From assembly GCF_000014865.1 (NCBI RefSeq), contig NC_008576.1:1455501-1519500 (forward strand): 64,000 nucleotides of DNA, read 5' to 3'. Made by a program: the position numbers and the translations under genes. This DNA is from Magnetococcus marinus MC-1 (GTDB taxonomy: Bacteria > Pseudomonadota > Magnetococcia > Magnetococcales > Magnetococcaceae). The notes under the pieces are model-generated. The model did not search any database, was not told the DNA's origin, and was given only the letters and a program-made list of their open reading frames with translations. Numbering within the stretch: the stretch's first letter is position 1; every line of letters begins with the position of its first letter. This document shows, one piece after another, positions 8,878 to 16,406 of this stretch.

Positions 8878-9501
8878 TTAGCGCTCTTGGGGTGCGTGTG
8901 GCGGCTTGGTGGCGGCCATGTCGGTTATGGCATCAATGGCGATTTGGCTCTGTTTTTTAACGGTCTGCATGGCACGGCGGCGGTTGACGCTGCTCTGCTG
9001 CACATGGATGGTGGCTATTTCAGACAAACGTTCCGAAGTCTGCTGCACCGCACGGGCACGGTGACGCAGAATCTGTAAGGGGTCGCTCTCCCCATGCCCT
9101 GCTTGAAACACCGCAAGAGCACCCTCGGTCATCACGTGGGCGGTGCCTATCTGCTGTGCCGTTACTTGGTTGACCATTTTGACCCACAGACGCTGCATCT
9201 GTAGGCCGGTTTCAAACATCGCTTGGCCCGCTTCACCCAGTTGGTAAACTTTGTCGACCACCCTCTCCATCTGTCCCGATCCCTCGCAATAGTCACAAGC
9301 GTAGAGCGCGACCGGGTTGAGCATGGGGTCCATAAGGGGGAGATCAGCATTGAGCATGCCGTCACCCTCACAACAGGGGCAGAGGGTGGTAACATGGCGC
9401 TCCCCCCAGTAGGCTTTTAGGGTGTCGTGCATGGCCTCATGCAAGGGCGAAAACCAGGGGTTGAACAGGCTAAACCAGGGGTGGTTCGGGGTGTCTGGCA
9501 T
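8878..9501 (-). CDS. Unknown protein with two DnaJ-type CxxCxGxG half-fingers and a phasin-like helical tail
   Basis: I do not recognise a named family. Of 207 residues, the front half holds CPCCEGDG (41-48) and CDYCEGSG (69-76), two copies of the CxxCxGxG repeat that forms zinc centres in DnaJ cysteine-rich domains; two copies suffice for one zinc site. The remainder is predicted helical and Gln/Ala-rich (QLGEAGQAMFETG, QQTSERLSEIATIHVQQS), reminiscent of phasins or granule-associated proteins. It lies next to the PHB gene block, though on the opposite strand, so a granule-associated chaperone-like role is conceivable but unproven. The ATG at 9501 follows a GAGGGTC segment. Confidence 0.55.
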   Translation of the reverse strand: MPDTPNHPWFSLFNPWFSPLHEAMHDTLKAYWGERHVTTLCPCCEGDGMLNADLPLMDPMLNPVALYACDYCEGSGQMERVVDKVYQLGEAGQAMFETGLQMQRLWVKMVNQVTAQQIGTAHVMTEGALAVFQAGHGESDPLQILRHRARAVQQTSERLSEIATIHVQQSSVNRRRAMQTVKKQSQIAIDAITDMAATKPPHAPQER

Positions 9502-9624
9502 GGGTTATGACCCTCTTATGACAAAGACGTGGGGGTTATCCTGTCGAGATACCATGCCGTAAGGTGATGCTTAGGTGCAAGTGGTTTTTTTGCGTTGCAG
9601 AATTTTAGCGGGGACGTGTGTCTC

Positions 9625-9855
9625 CTACACACAAAATCCAAGGTGATGGCGGGGTTTTTCCAGGGTCGCCCAACCATTGCGTATGATCACTTCATCACAC
9701 GGTTTTAGGTCGTGGCCGCGCACGGTGACAACACCATAGCTGGTCTCCACATCCACCTGCCCATGGTGGACAGAGAGCACCTCGCCCGATACCGGCTCGG
9801 CTAGGGCGGCATTGAGGTTTTTAACCCCAGCGCACCATTTGGGTCCCTCTTGCAT
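9625..9855 (-). CDS. Small uncharacterised protein
   Basis: A 76-residue protein read from the ATG at 9855, which has CAGGGTG just upstream; an in-frame GTG at 9864 would add three residues. The centre (SGEVLSVHHGQVDVETSYGVVTVRGHDLKPCDEVIIRNGWA) reads as a compact beta-barrel-like segment with alternating hydrophobics, similar in pattern to small KOW/SH3-like or lipoyl-like domains. No family can be named. It stands alone on the minus strand between an unknown zinc-motif protein and the long region upstream of phaA. Confidence 0.45.
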   Translation of the reverse strand: MQEGPKWCAGVKNLNAALAEPVSGEVLSVHHGQVDVETSYGVVTVRGHDLKPCDEVIIRNGWATLEKPRHHLGFCV

Positions 9856-9864
9856 GTTGAACAC

Positions 9865-9904
9865 CCTGCGGGTTGCCGATCATCGGTTGGCCTGCGGGTT
9901 GCCG
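9865..9904. repeat. 14-bp direct repeat
   Basis: CCTGCGGGTTGCCG occurs at 9865-9878 and again at 9891-9904, 26 bp apart, immediately upstream of the small gene ending at 9625. The function is unknown; the spacing of about 2.5 helical turns could suit protein binding, but this is speculative. Confidence 0.5.
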
Positions 9905-10155
9905 TGGGACAATGGCAACCACAGAGACCATACGGGTTTGGGTGAAGCTCTCTTATGGGGGCAATAAGCTGACATTAGGCGTCCCACAAATCCCCCACTC
10001 TGCCCATCATAAGCCCCCTTTACCTGAGCTGCAATCATTTGATTATTGAATGTATACCAGCTTTTATAATGATGATGCCGCCTTTATAAATATATGAAAT
10101 GCTATGCATAAATAGAGGAAGTCGCAAAGGGGAGCCATTTGTAGGGGAATGATTA

Positions 10156-10170
10156 TTTTGCATTGCACAA
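10156..10170. promoter_or_regulatory. Putative PhaR box upstream of phaA
   Basis: TTTTGCATTGCACAA resembles the TTTTGCACTGCAAAA dyad found beside the phaP promoter (13307-13321), differing mainly at the spacer and one flank. It lies about 125 bp upstream of the phaA ATG in a 430-bp gene-free, AT-rich stretch (9865-10294). PhaR proteins bind TGC-rich dyads, so joint control of phaAB and phaP is plausible. Nothing else is recognised in this gap. Confidence 0.35.
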
Positions 10171-10294
10171 TTTTTCTGAACATGCTTCTATGAAGGTTCC
10201 TGATTAAAAAAGGTAGACTTTTCTGGCGAACAAAGCCCAACCCATTTGCGGGTGACGGAGCTTTGCTTGTGTCAGCGTGATAGGAGTGGGAAAA

Positions 10295-11476
10295 ATGGAA
10301 GATGTGGTGATTGTTGCAGCCGGTCGTACGGCCATTGGTAAATTTTTGGGTAGCCTCAGCGGGCAAGAGGCTACCGTATTGGGTAGCGCGGTGATCAAAG
10401 GGGTGCTGGCTCGGGCAGGGGTGGCGGCTGAGTTGGTGGATGAAGTGATTTTAGGGCAGGTATTAACAGCGGGTGTGGGGCAAAACCCTGCACGTCAGGC
10501 TGCTCTGGGTGCTGGTCTTTCTATAGAGACACCCGCTATGACCATTAACAAGGTGTGTGGTTCGGGTCTAAAGGCGGTTGCTTTGGCCGCCCAAGCGATC
10601 AAGTGTGGTGATGCCCAAGTAATATTGGCCGGTGGGCAAGAGAATATGAGTGCCTCCACCCACGTGTTACCCAACTCCCGCCATGGTCAGAGCATGGGGG
10701 ATTGGAAAGCGGTGGATACCATGATCAAGGATGGTTTGTGGGACGCCTTTAACGATTATCATATGGGCAACACCGCCGAAAATATCGCCGAACAGTATGG
10801 GTTTAGCCGTGAAGCGCAGGACGCCTTTGCCGCCGCTTCGCAGCAAAAGACCGAAGCAGCACAAAAGGATAACCGCTTTGCCGAAGAGATTATCCCCATC
10901 TCGATCCCACAGCGCAAAAAAGAGCCCATCATTTTTGATACCGATGAGTTCCCCCGGCATGGCACCACAGCCGAATCGTTGGCTGGCTTGCGCCCCGCCT
11001 TTAAAAAGGATGGTACGGTTACAGCGGGCAATGCGTCAGGCATCAATGATGGTGCGGCGGCGGTGTTGGTGATGTCCGCCAGCAAGGCCAAAGCGTTGGG
11101 CCTGAGCCCCATGGCTAAAGTGGTGGCCTATGCCAGCGCGGGGGTTGACCCCAAAGTGATGGGCACGGGACCCATACCCGCTGTGAGCAAGTGTCTGGAG
11201 AAGGCGGGTTGGAAGGTGAGTGATCTGGATTTGATTGAGGCGAACGAAGCGTTTGCCGCTCAGGCCATGTCGGTTAATAAGGATCTAGGTTTTGACCTGA
11301 GCAAGGTCAATGTCAATGGTGGGGCCATTGCCCTTGGCCACCCCATTGGTGCTTCTGGGGCGCGGGTGCTGGTGACACTGCTGCATGAAATGAAGCGTAG
11401 AGGTGCCCAAAAAGGTTTGGCAACCCTTTGTATTGGTGGTGGTATGGGTGTTGCCTTGGCGGTTGAAAGCCTTTAA
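10295..11476 (+). CDS. phaA: Acetyl-CoA acetyltransferase (beta-ketothiolase)
   Basis: A 393-residue thiolase that condenses two acetyl-CoA to acetoacetyl-CoA, the first step of polyhydroxybutyrate synthesis. The active-site nucleophile is Cys88 in [12 protein letters not shown]. The C-terminal catalytic motifs [19 protein letters not shown] (His) and CIGGGMG (second Cys) are intact, and the length is standard. The ATG at 10295 is chosen over an upstream in-frame GTG because AGGAG lies 8 bp before it and residues [15 protein letters not shown] align with the normal thiolase N-terminus. phaB follows at 117 bp on the same strand; a strong terminator closes the pair at 12432. Confidence 0.93.
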   Translation: MEDVVIVAAGRTAIGKFLGSLSGQEATVLGSAVIKGVLARAGVAAELVDEVILGQVLTAGVGQNPARQAALGAGLSIETPAMTINKVCGSGLKAVALAAQAIKCGDAQVILAGGQENMSASTHVLPNSRHGQSMGDWKAVDTMIKDGLWDAFNDYHMGNTAENIAEQYGFSREAQDAFAAASQQKTEAAQKDNRFAEEIIPISIPQRKKEPIIFDTDEFPRHGTTAESLAGLRPAFKKDGTVTAGNASGINDGAAAVLVMSASKAKALGLSPMAKVVAYASAGVDPKVMGTGPIPAVSKCLEKAGWKVSDLDLIEANEAFAAQAMSVNKDLGFDLSKVNVNGGAIALGHPIGASGARVLVTLLHEMKRRGAQKGLATLCIGGGMGVALAVESL

Positions 11477-11593
11477 TGCGGTTGTGCCCACTTGCCCACC
11501 CAACCACCCCGTGAAGTGCCTCGTCGCGCGTGTATCGGGGGGTTGGGTTGAACCAACACAAGCAGATAAAGTGAAGTGTGAAGGAGTTTTTTT

Positions 11594-12337
11594 ATGAAAG
11601 ATCGCGTCGCGATGGTGTCTGGTGGTGCCGGTGGCATTGGTACCGAGATTGTGCGCAGCTTGCATGCCCAGGGTTACAAGGTGGCCTCCACCTGTACGGT
11701 GATGGAGTGCGCCCGCGTACAACAGTGGAAAAAAGAGCGTGAGCTTGAGCATGTGGAAGTGGTGATGGTAGAAGTGGATGTACGCAATTATGAATCCTGC
11801 CTCAAAGGGGTTGAAGAGGTTGAGAGCCGCCTTGGACCCATCGACGTATTGGTCAACAATGCGGGCATCACCAAAGATGGGGTGATGAAAAAGATGAGTC
11901 CCGAGCAGTGGCAGAGCGTGATTGATGTCAACCTGACCGGTACCTGGAACATGACCAAAGCGGTGTTGGATGGTATGTTGGAGCGCCAGTATGGGCGGAT
12001 TATCAACATCTCATCGGTCAATGGTCAAAAGGGGCAGTTTGGGCAGGTTAACTATGCGGCGGCCAAGGCTGGCATGCATGGCATTACCATGTCATTGGCC
12101 CAAGAGGTGGCTCGTAAGGGGATCACCGTGAACACCGTCTCCCCTGGCTATATTGGCACCGATATGGTGATGGCCATTGATGAGGAGATTCGTAACAAAA
12201 TCATTGCCACCATCCCGGTAGGCCGTTTGGGTAAGCCCGAAGAGATTGCCCGCCTTGTGACATTTTTGGCGGCAGAAGAGTCGGGCTTTATGACCGGGGC
12301 CGATTTTTCCATCAATGGGGGCATGTACACCCACTAA
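11594..12337 (+). CDS. phaB: Acetoacetyl-CoA reductase
   Basis: A 247-residue short-chain dehydrogenase that reduces acetoacetyl-CoA to (R)-3-hydroxybutyryl-CoA with NADPH. The Rossmann glycine motif SGGAGGIG is at residues 10-17, followed by NNAGIT, the catalytic Ser in NISSVNGQKGQFGQ, and Tyr154/Lys158 in QVNYAAAKAG. The GQKGQFGQ stretch and the C-terminal MTGADFSINGGMYTH ending are typical of PhaB. AAGGAG precedes the ATG. It lies directly downstream of phaA and supplies the monomer polymerised by PhaEC encoded about 3 kb further on. Confidence 0.93.
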   Translation: MKDRVAMVSGGAGGIGTEIVRSLHAQGYKVASTCTVMECARVQQWKKERELEHVEVVMVEVDVRNYESCLKGVEEVESRLGPIDVLVNNAGITKDGVMKKMSPEQWQSVIDVNLTGTWNMTKAVLDGMLERQYGRIINISSVNGQKGQFGQVNYAAAKAGMHGITMSLAQEVARKGITVNTVSPGYIGTDMVMAIDEEIRNKIIATIPVGRLGKPEEIARLVTFLAAEESGFMTGADFSINGGMYTH

Positions 12338-12431
12338 GAGATGCCCCGCAAAGGGATGTGGTCTGCAAAAGCCCAAAGGGGGGCGCTTGCGGCTCAGCCC
12401 ATGGTCGAGGCTGATGAGGGCTTTAAGGGAG

Positions 12432-12467
12432 ATCCCGCAGCGGTTTTGGGTTGCGGGATTTTTCTTA
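12432..12467 (+). terminator. Rho-independent terminator of phaAB
   Basis: ATCCCGCA (12432-12439) pairs with TGCGGGAT (12452-12459) over a 12-nt loop and is followed directly by TTTTTCTT. It lies 95 bp after the phaB stop. The rest of the 307-bp gap before phaR shows no gene. Confidence 0.85.
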
Positions 12468-12644
12468 TGGTTGGCCGCCAAGCTGCGCATGGGGTCCGTT
12501 TTTTTACCCGCTGGGAATCGATAACCGCTTGGGGATATGCATAAAGCGGTTGAGTTTTTAAGGGCGGCTAGCCCACAATGAGGCTCAAGGTCATGGGGTG
12601 GATGTGGGCTCTATGGCATCCTGGCTCTTCATTTAGGTGGTACT

Positions 12645-13118
12645 ATGGATCAACCGCGCATTATTAAAAAATATCCCAATCGTCGCTTGTATGATACGGA
12701 AACTTCAGAATTTGTAACCCTGGAGGGGATTCATAAATTGGTGGTGGAGGGGATTGAGTTTAAGGTGATTGACTCCAAAAGCGGGGCCGATGTCACCCGT
12801 ACCATCCTGCTACAGGTGATCGCCGATGAAGAAGAGAAGGGCGATCCCGTCTTCAGTACCGATTTTTTGACCATGATTATCCGTCTATATGGCGGGGCTA
12901 TGCAATCCTTTACCGGGGATTTTCTGAAACAGAGCATTACCTTTTACCTGGATAACCAAAAGAGTTTTCTCGACCAAATCGCTGGCGGCAAACCCCAATC
13001 GAAACAAGACCCCTACGGCTTTATGGCGATGTTTAATAAAGCCGCCGAACAGAATATGCAGTTTTGGAACCAGTGGCAGTCCACCCTCTCTGGGGGTAAA
13101 AAAAAGGAGGATAAATAG
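12645..13118 (+). CDS. phaR: PHB synthesis repressor / polymer-binding regulator
   Basis: A 157-residue PhaR-type regulator. The N-terminal domain (residues 1-60) has the diagnostic RIIKKYPNRRLYDTETSEFVTL start and DSKSGADVTRTILLQVI. The C-terminal part contains the PHB-accumulation-regulatory region (FSTDFLTMIIRLYGGAMQSF) and a helix ending in charged residues. In related bacteria PhaR represses phasin genes until it is titrated onto nascent PHB granules. This fits the TGC-rich dyads surrounding the phaP promoter about 200 bp downstream. GGTGG precedes the ATG. Length and motifs are normal. Confidence 0.92.
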   Translation: MDQPRIIKKYPNRRLYDTETSEFVTLEGIHKLVVEGIEFKVIDSKSGADVTRTILLQVIADEEEKGDPVFSTDFLTMIIRLYGGAMQSFTGDFLKQSITFYLDNQKSFLDQIAGGKPQSKQDPYGFMAMFNKAAEQNMQFWNQWQSTLSGGKKKEDK

Positions 13119-13306
13119 ACTCGGTTGCCACCTATGGAGGGACTTCTGCTTTGCACCCATGGGGCGCTTATGGCCGTTTATGGTTCGGAGTGGCGGAATA
13201 TGTGAATCCCGACACCGGCAAGGGCTATGCGCCGCACCTATGCTAATCACCGCACCTGTTTTGCGCCACACGGTTTAAGCCTCTGGCAGGGGCTTGGCGG
13301 GTTTTA

Positions 13307-13321
13307 TTTTGCACTGCAAAA
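13307..13321. promoter_or_regulatory. Putative PhaR operator 1 (upstream of the phaP -35)
   Basis: TTTTGCACTGCAAAA is a perfect 15-bp dyad with a single central base, ending 6 bp before the phaP -35 box. TGC-rich dyads are the known target type of PhaR. Assignment is by motif type and position only. Confidence 0.55.
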
Positions 13322-13327
13322 AAAGCC

Positions 13328-13356
13328 TTGACGACCCCCCTAAATCTGCGTATTCT
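13328..13356 (+). promoter_or_regulatory. Sigma-70-type promoter of phaP
   Basis: TTGACG (13328-13333) and TATTCT (13351-13356) are separated by 17 bp, close to consensus. The predicted transcription start falls within the palindrome at 13361-13374, so a bound repressor would block initiation. Confidence 0.7.
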
Positions 13357-13360
13357 GCAT

Positions 13361-13374
13361 TGCAACATGTTGCA
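13361..13374. promoter_or_regulatory. Putative PhaR operator 2 (over the phaP transcription start)
   Basis: TGCAACATGTTGCA is a perfect 14-bp palindrome immediately downstream of the phaP -10 box. Together with the dyad at 13307-13321 it brackets the promoter, as expected for PhaR repression of a phasin gene. Confidence 0.6.
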
Positions 13375-13416
13375 GCGCAAAATACGTTGCATCCGCCCCC
13401 TCAAGGAGAACAGACC

Positions 13417-13773
13417 ATGAATAACGATTTCGCTCAACAGTGGAACGAAGCGACCCAATCCTTTATGGAAAATATGAGCAGCTTTCAGAAAATCAACGAG
13501 AATGCTTTTCAAAAGCTGGCCCAACAGCAGATCTCGTTGGCCAATCTTTACATCAACAACAGCGTTTCGCAGGTGAAACTGCTGGGTGAAGTGAAAGATG
13601 CCCGTGAAGTGATCAACCGTCAGGCCGAGCTGGCCAAAGCCTTTGGTGATGAGATGGTCAAACACGCCAATGCCACGGTAAGTTTGATGAACGAGACCCG
13701 TGGTGAAGTGGTCTCCCTGGTGGAGAAAAATTTGGAAGCTGTGGTAAACGCGGCTAAAAAAGCGGATGCGTAA
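13417..13773 (+). CDS. phaP: Phasin (PHB granule-associated protein)
   Basis: A 118-residue helical protein, a normal small phasin. It has the pattern MENMSSFQKINENAFQKLAQQQ, a central amphipathic segment around LLGEVKDAREVINRQAELAKAFGDEM and an Ala-rich end. It should coat polyhydroxybutyrate granules and limit their size. The ATG at 13417 has AAGGAG at the right distance; an in-frame upstream reading from 13294 would run through the promoter and operators, so it is rejected. A strong promoter bracketed by two dyads suggests high, PhaR-regulated expression. Confidence 0.85.
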   Translation: MNNDFAQQWNEATQSFMENMSSFQKINENAFQKLAQQQISLANLYINNSVSQVKLLGEVKDAREVINRQAELAKAFGDEMVKHANATVSLMNETRGEVVSLVEKNLEAVVNAAKKADA

Positions 13774-13870
13774 GCCTTTGCTTGCTTAAATCCGCTGATG
13801 CAATCATCGGGTTAGAGGGGCACAGGCGTAACAACGCCTAAGTTAGCCTCTGCGGTGGGGAAACATGTTG

Positions 13871-13903
13871 TTCGGTGTTCTGCGGGGTGTGCAGAATACC
13901 GAA
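13871..13903 (+). promoter_or_regulatory. Strong RNA hairpin between phaP and phaE
   Basis: TTCGGTGTTCTGC (13871-13883) pairs with GCAGAATACCGAA (13891-13903) around a 7-nt loop: 13 positions with one G-U wobble. It is followed by TTTCCCC, not a clean T-run. It could be an attenuator or an RNA-stability element that separates abundant phasin mRNA from the synthase message (inference). Confidence 0.6.
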
Positions 13904-13943
13904 TTTCCCCCCCACGCGAGCAGATTTTAAGTGGGAGAGAGTG

Positions 13944-15152
13944 ATGTCGGATAACGCGCAAGCTTTCAATGGTTGGATGCATGGCTGGTCTGAGATGCAG
14001 AAGCAAACTTGGGACACCTGGTCCAAGACGGCCTGGGATATGCTGAGCAAGGGAGGCACCCCCCAACAGGCGGCCAACCCCATGCGCTTTTGGCAGGAGA
14101 GCATGAAACCCTGGATGTCGATGATGGGTGGTGAGCCTGTGCAGCAGATGCCCTGGTTGGTGCAAGCGCTGAGTGGTCAATCCGACGCTTTTATGAAATT
14201 TTCTGAGCAGTTTACGCAAGCCTTTTCCAACCAGGCGGGCGCTACGAGTGGCCCCACGCAAGGTTGGGCGGCCCAGGTTGAGCAGGCCATTGCCAATCTT
14301 AAAAAAATGTTTGATCCCCAAGCCTTTCTGGGGGACACCCCATCGGCAGCCGCCATGTGGGGCATGCCGATGGAGGGGTTTCAGCAGTTTTTCAGCGCCT
14401 TGAATCTTAATCCCGCGGGTGGTTTGGGTGGCTTTAATGCGCAAGCCATGGGCACGCCGCAGCAGGCCATGCGTAGCCAGATCGAGAAATTTCTTAGCAT
14501 GCCAGCCCTTGGGTATCATCGCGAAGCCCAAGAGCAGCAGCAACAGGGCGTGCGTTATTGGATGGAGTATCAGCAGGCGTTTTTCGACTATCTGGTGTTG
14601 ATGTCTCAGGTGGGCAGCAAATCCCTGGATGAGTTGCGCAACCTACTGTTGGATGAGCCTGAAAAGCTAAATGTGAGCACCCTCAAGGCTCTTTATGATC
14701 TATGGGTTAAGTGTGCGGAAGAGGCCTATGGTGAAGTAACGGCCAGTGAAGAACATGCGCTCATCCATGCCAAGCTTATCAATGCCATGATGCAGCTCAA
14801 GCAGCACCAGCAACAGGTCAGTGCAGGGCTTTATAAGAGCCTTAACCTGCCCGACCGGCAAGAGCTGGAGCGTGCCCACATGGGGGTGCAGCAGCTCAAA
14901 CGCAAAAGTTTTGAGCTGGCCGACCAGTTGGCTGATCTGCAAAAAGAGAATCAGCGTATGCAACAGCAGCTGTCGGAGCTTTCGACGTTGCGTGATCAAA
15001 TGGACGCCATGGCCCTTGAGTTGGCGGCCCTCAAGGCGGCATCCGCTGGGGCTGTGGCAGCAACAGCCGCGCCTGGGGCCAAGCCCAAGCCAGCGGCGGT
15101 GGTAAAAAAAGCGACGACCAAGCGTAGCAGCAGCCAACAGGGAGAGTCGTAA
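13944..15152 (+). CDS. phaE: Class III PHA synthase subunit PhaE
   Basis: A 402-residue PhaE subunit that partners PhaC to form the active class III polyhydroxyalkanoate synthase on the granule surface. The N-terminus MSDNAQAFNGWMHGWSEMQK and central Trp/Met-rich segments are PhaE-like. It is larger than the classical Allochromatium-type PhaE (about 360 residues). The C-terminal third forms a coiled coil (roughly 320-370, Gln/Leu-rich heptads) and a low-complexity Ala/Pro/Lys/Ser tail. GGGAGAGAG lies just before the ATG at 13944. phaC follows after 3 bp, so the two are surely co-translated. Confidence 0.85.
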   Translation: MSDNAQAFNGWMHGWSEMQKQTWDTWSKTAWDMLSKGGTPQQAANPMRFWQESMKPWMSMMGGEPVQQMPWLVQALSGQSDAFMKFSEQFTQAFSNQAGATSGPTQGWAAQVEQAIANLKKMFDPQAFLGDTPSAAAMWGMPMEGFQQFFSALNLNPAGGLGGFNAQAMGTPQQAMRSQIEKFLSMPALGYHREAQEQQQQGVRYWMEYQQAFFDYLVLMSQVGSKSLDELRNLLLDEPEKLNVSTLKALYDLWVKCAEEAYGEVTASEEHALIHAKLINAMMQLKQHQQQVSAGLYKSLNLPDRQELERAHMGVQQLKRKSFELADQLADLQKENQRMQQQLSELSTLRDQMDAMALELAALKAASAGAVAATAAPGAKPKPAAVVKKATTKRSSSQQGES

Positions 15153-15155
15153 GCC

Positions 15156-16217
15156 ATGTTTCCCCTTCAACTTACCCCCCAATCCATTGCCCAGGAGTTG
15201 GCCGATTTTAATAAGAACTTGGCCGAGGGCTACAAAAATTTGGCCGAGTTAGGCCCCATTGAGGTTGGTACCAGCGATAAAGAGGTGGTCTACCGCGAAG
15301 ATAAGATGGTGCTTTACCGCTTTACCCCCCAGGTAAAAAAGCCCCATGCGGTGCCCATGTTGATTGTCTATGCGCTGGTGAACCGCCCCTATATGACCGA
15401 TCTGCAAGAGGATCGCTCCACCATCCGGGGTTTGCTGGAAGAGGGCATGGATGTCTACCTGATTGATTGGGGCTACCCCGATGCGGCTGACCGCTATCTG
15501 GGGTTGGAAGATTATGTCGATGGGTACATAAAACGTTCGGTCAACCATATCTGCCGCAGCCATGATCTGGATGCCATCAACCTGTTGGGCATTTGTCAGG
15601 GTGGGGCGTTTAGCCTCTGCTTTGCGGCGCTCTACCCGGAGAAGGTGAAAAATTTGGTCACGATGGTGACCCCGGTGGATTTTCAAACCCCAGACAACAT
15701 GTTGTCCCTGTGGGCGCGCCATCTGGATGTAGATCTGCTGGTGGAAACCATGGGCAATGTGCCCGGTGAACTGCTTAACTTTACCTTTCTCTCCATGAAG
15801 CCATTCTCTTTAACCGGTCAAAAGTATCTGGATCTGGTTGAGATTATGCAGGACAAAACCAAGCTGTGTAATTTTATGCGCATGGAGAAGTGGATCTTTG
15901 ATAGCCCGGATCAAGCGGGGGAGGCGTTCCGTCAGTTTATCAAGATGTTTTATCAGGAGAACGGCTTGGTCAACGGTACGGCGCAGATTGGTGGTAAGGA
16001 GGTTAAGCTGGAAAACATTACCATGCCGATCCTTAATATTTACGCCACCCTTGACCATTTGGTGCCCCCGGCGGCCTCCAAGGTGTTAAAGGGTCTGGTG
16101 GGGTCGACGGACTACACCGAGCTCCCTTTTAAGGGGGGGCATATTGGTATTTATGTATCCGGTCGGGCGCAGCGTGAAGTGCCCCCGTCCATAGCAAACT
16201 GGTTAAAGGCACGCTAA
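15156..16217 (+). CDS. phaC: Class III PHA synthase subunit PhaC
   Basis: A 353-residue alpha/beta-hydrolase-fold synthase that polymerises 3-hydroxybutyryl-CoA. The lipase-like box is LLGICQGGAFS with nucleophile Cys147. The triad is completed by Asp300 (ATLDHLVPP) and His329 (KGGHIGIYVSG). The short length, about 355 rather than 560-600 residues, marks it as class III, consistent with PhaE directly upstream. The sequence QEDRSTIRGLLEEGMDVYLIDWGYPD is typical of the family. It ends 112 bp before a strong bidirectional terminator. Confidence 0.95.
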   Translation: MFPLQLTPQSIAQELADFNKNLAEGYKNLAELGPIEVGTSDKEVVYREDKMVLYRFTPQVKKPHAVPMLIVYALVNRPYMTDLQEDRSTIRGLLEEGMDVYLIDWGYPDAADRYLGLEDYVDGYIKRSVNHICRSHDLDAINLLGICQGGAFSLCFAALYPEKVKNLVTMVTPVDFQTPDNMLSLWARHLDVDLLVETMGNVPGELLNFTFLSMKPFSLTGQKYLDLVEIMQDKTKLCNFMRMEKWIFDSPDQAGEAFRQFIKMFYQENGLVNGTAQIGGKEVKLENITMPILNIYATLDHLVPPAASKVLKGLVGSTDYTELPFKGGHIGIYVSGRAQREVPPSIANWLKAR

Positions 16218-16325
16218 CCCTCGCGGTGCCAACCCCCTTATGGGGGCAGCCTTGCTGAGAGGTGCACATCCCTGTCCCCCCAGGTGATGTCCCGCAGAGA
16301 GGTTGCCTCCATAATTGTTTGTATT

Positions 16326-16365
16326 AAAAGAGCCCCCAAGGTGTTCAACTGTGGGGGCTCTTTTT
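16326..16365. terminator. Bidirectional rho-independent terminator
   Basis: GAGCCCCCA (16330-16338) pairs with TGGGGGCTC (16352-16360), flanked by AAAA on the left and TTTTT on the right. It can therefore terminate both phaEC (plus) and the convergent decarboxylase gene ending at 16407 (minus). Confidence 0.88.
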
Positions 16366-16406
16366 GCTTGCGCCGGGGTGGTTTGTGAGGTCGCGTTGGT
16401 GGGTGG

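Noticed and set aside
16240-16310. GCTGAGAGGTGCACATCCC-like stretch reminiscent of a thiamin pyrophosphate riboswitch
   Set aside because: Only the CTGAGA box is present; the second conserved box (ACCTGATC...) is missing, the flanking genes are unrelated to thiamin, and it lies between convergent genes.
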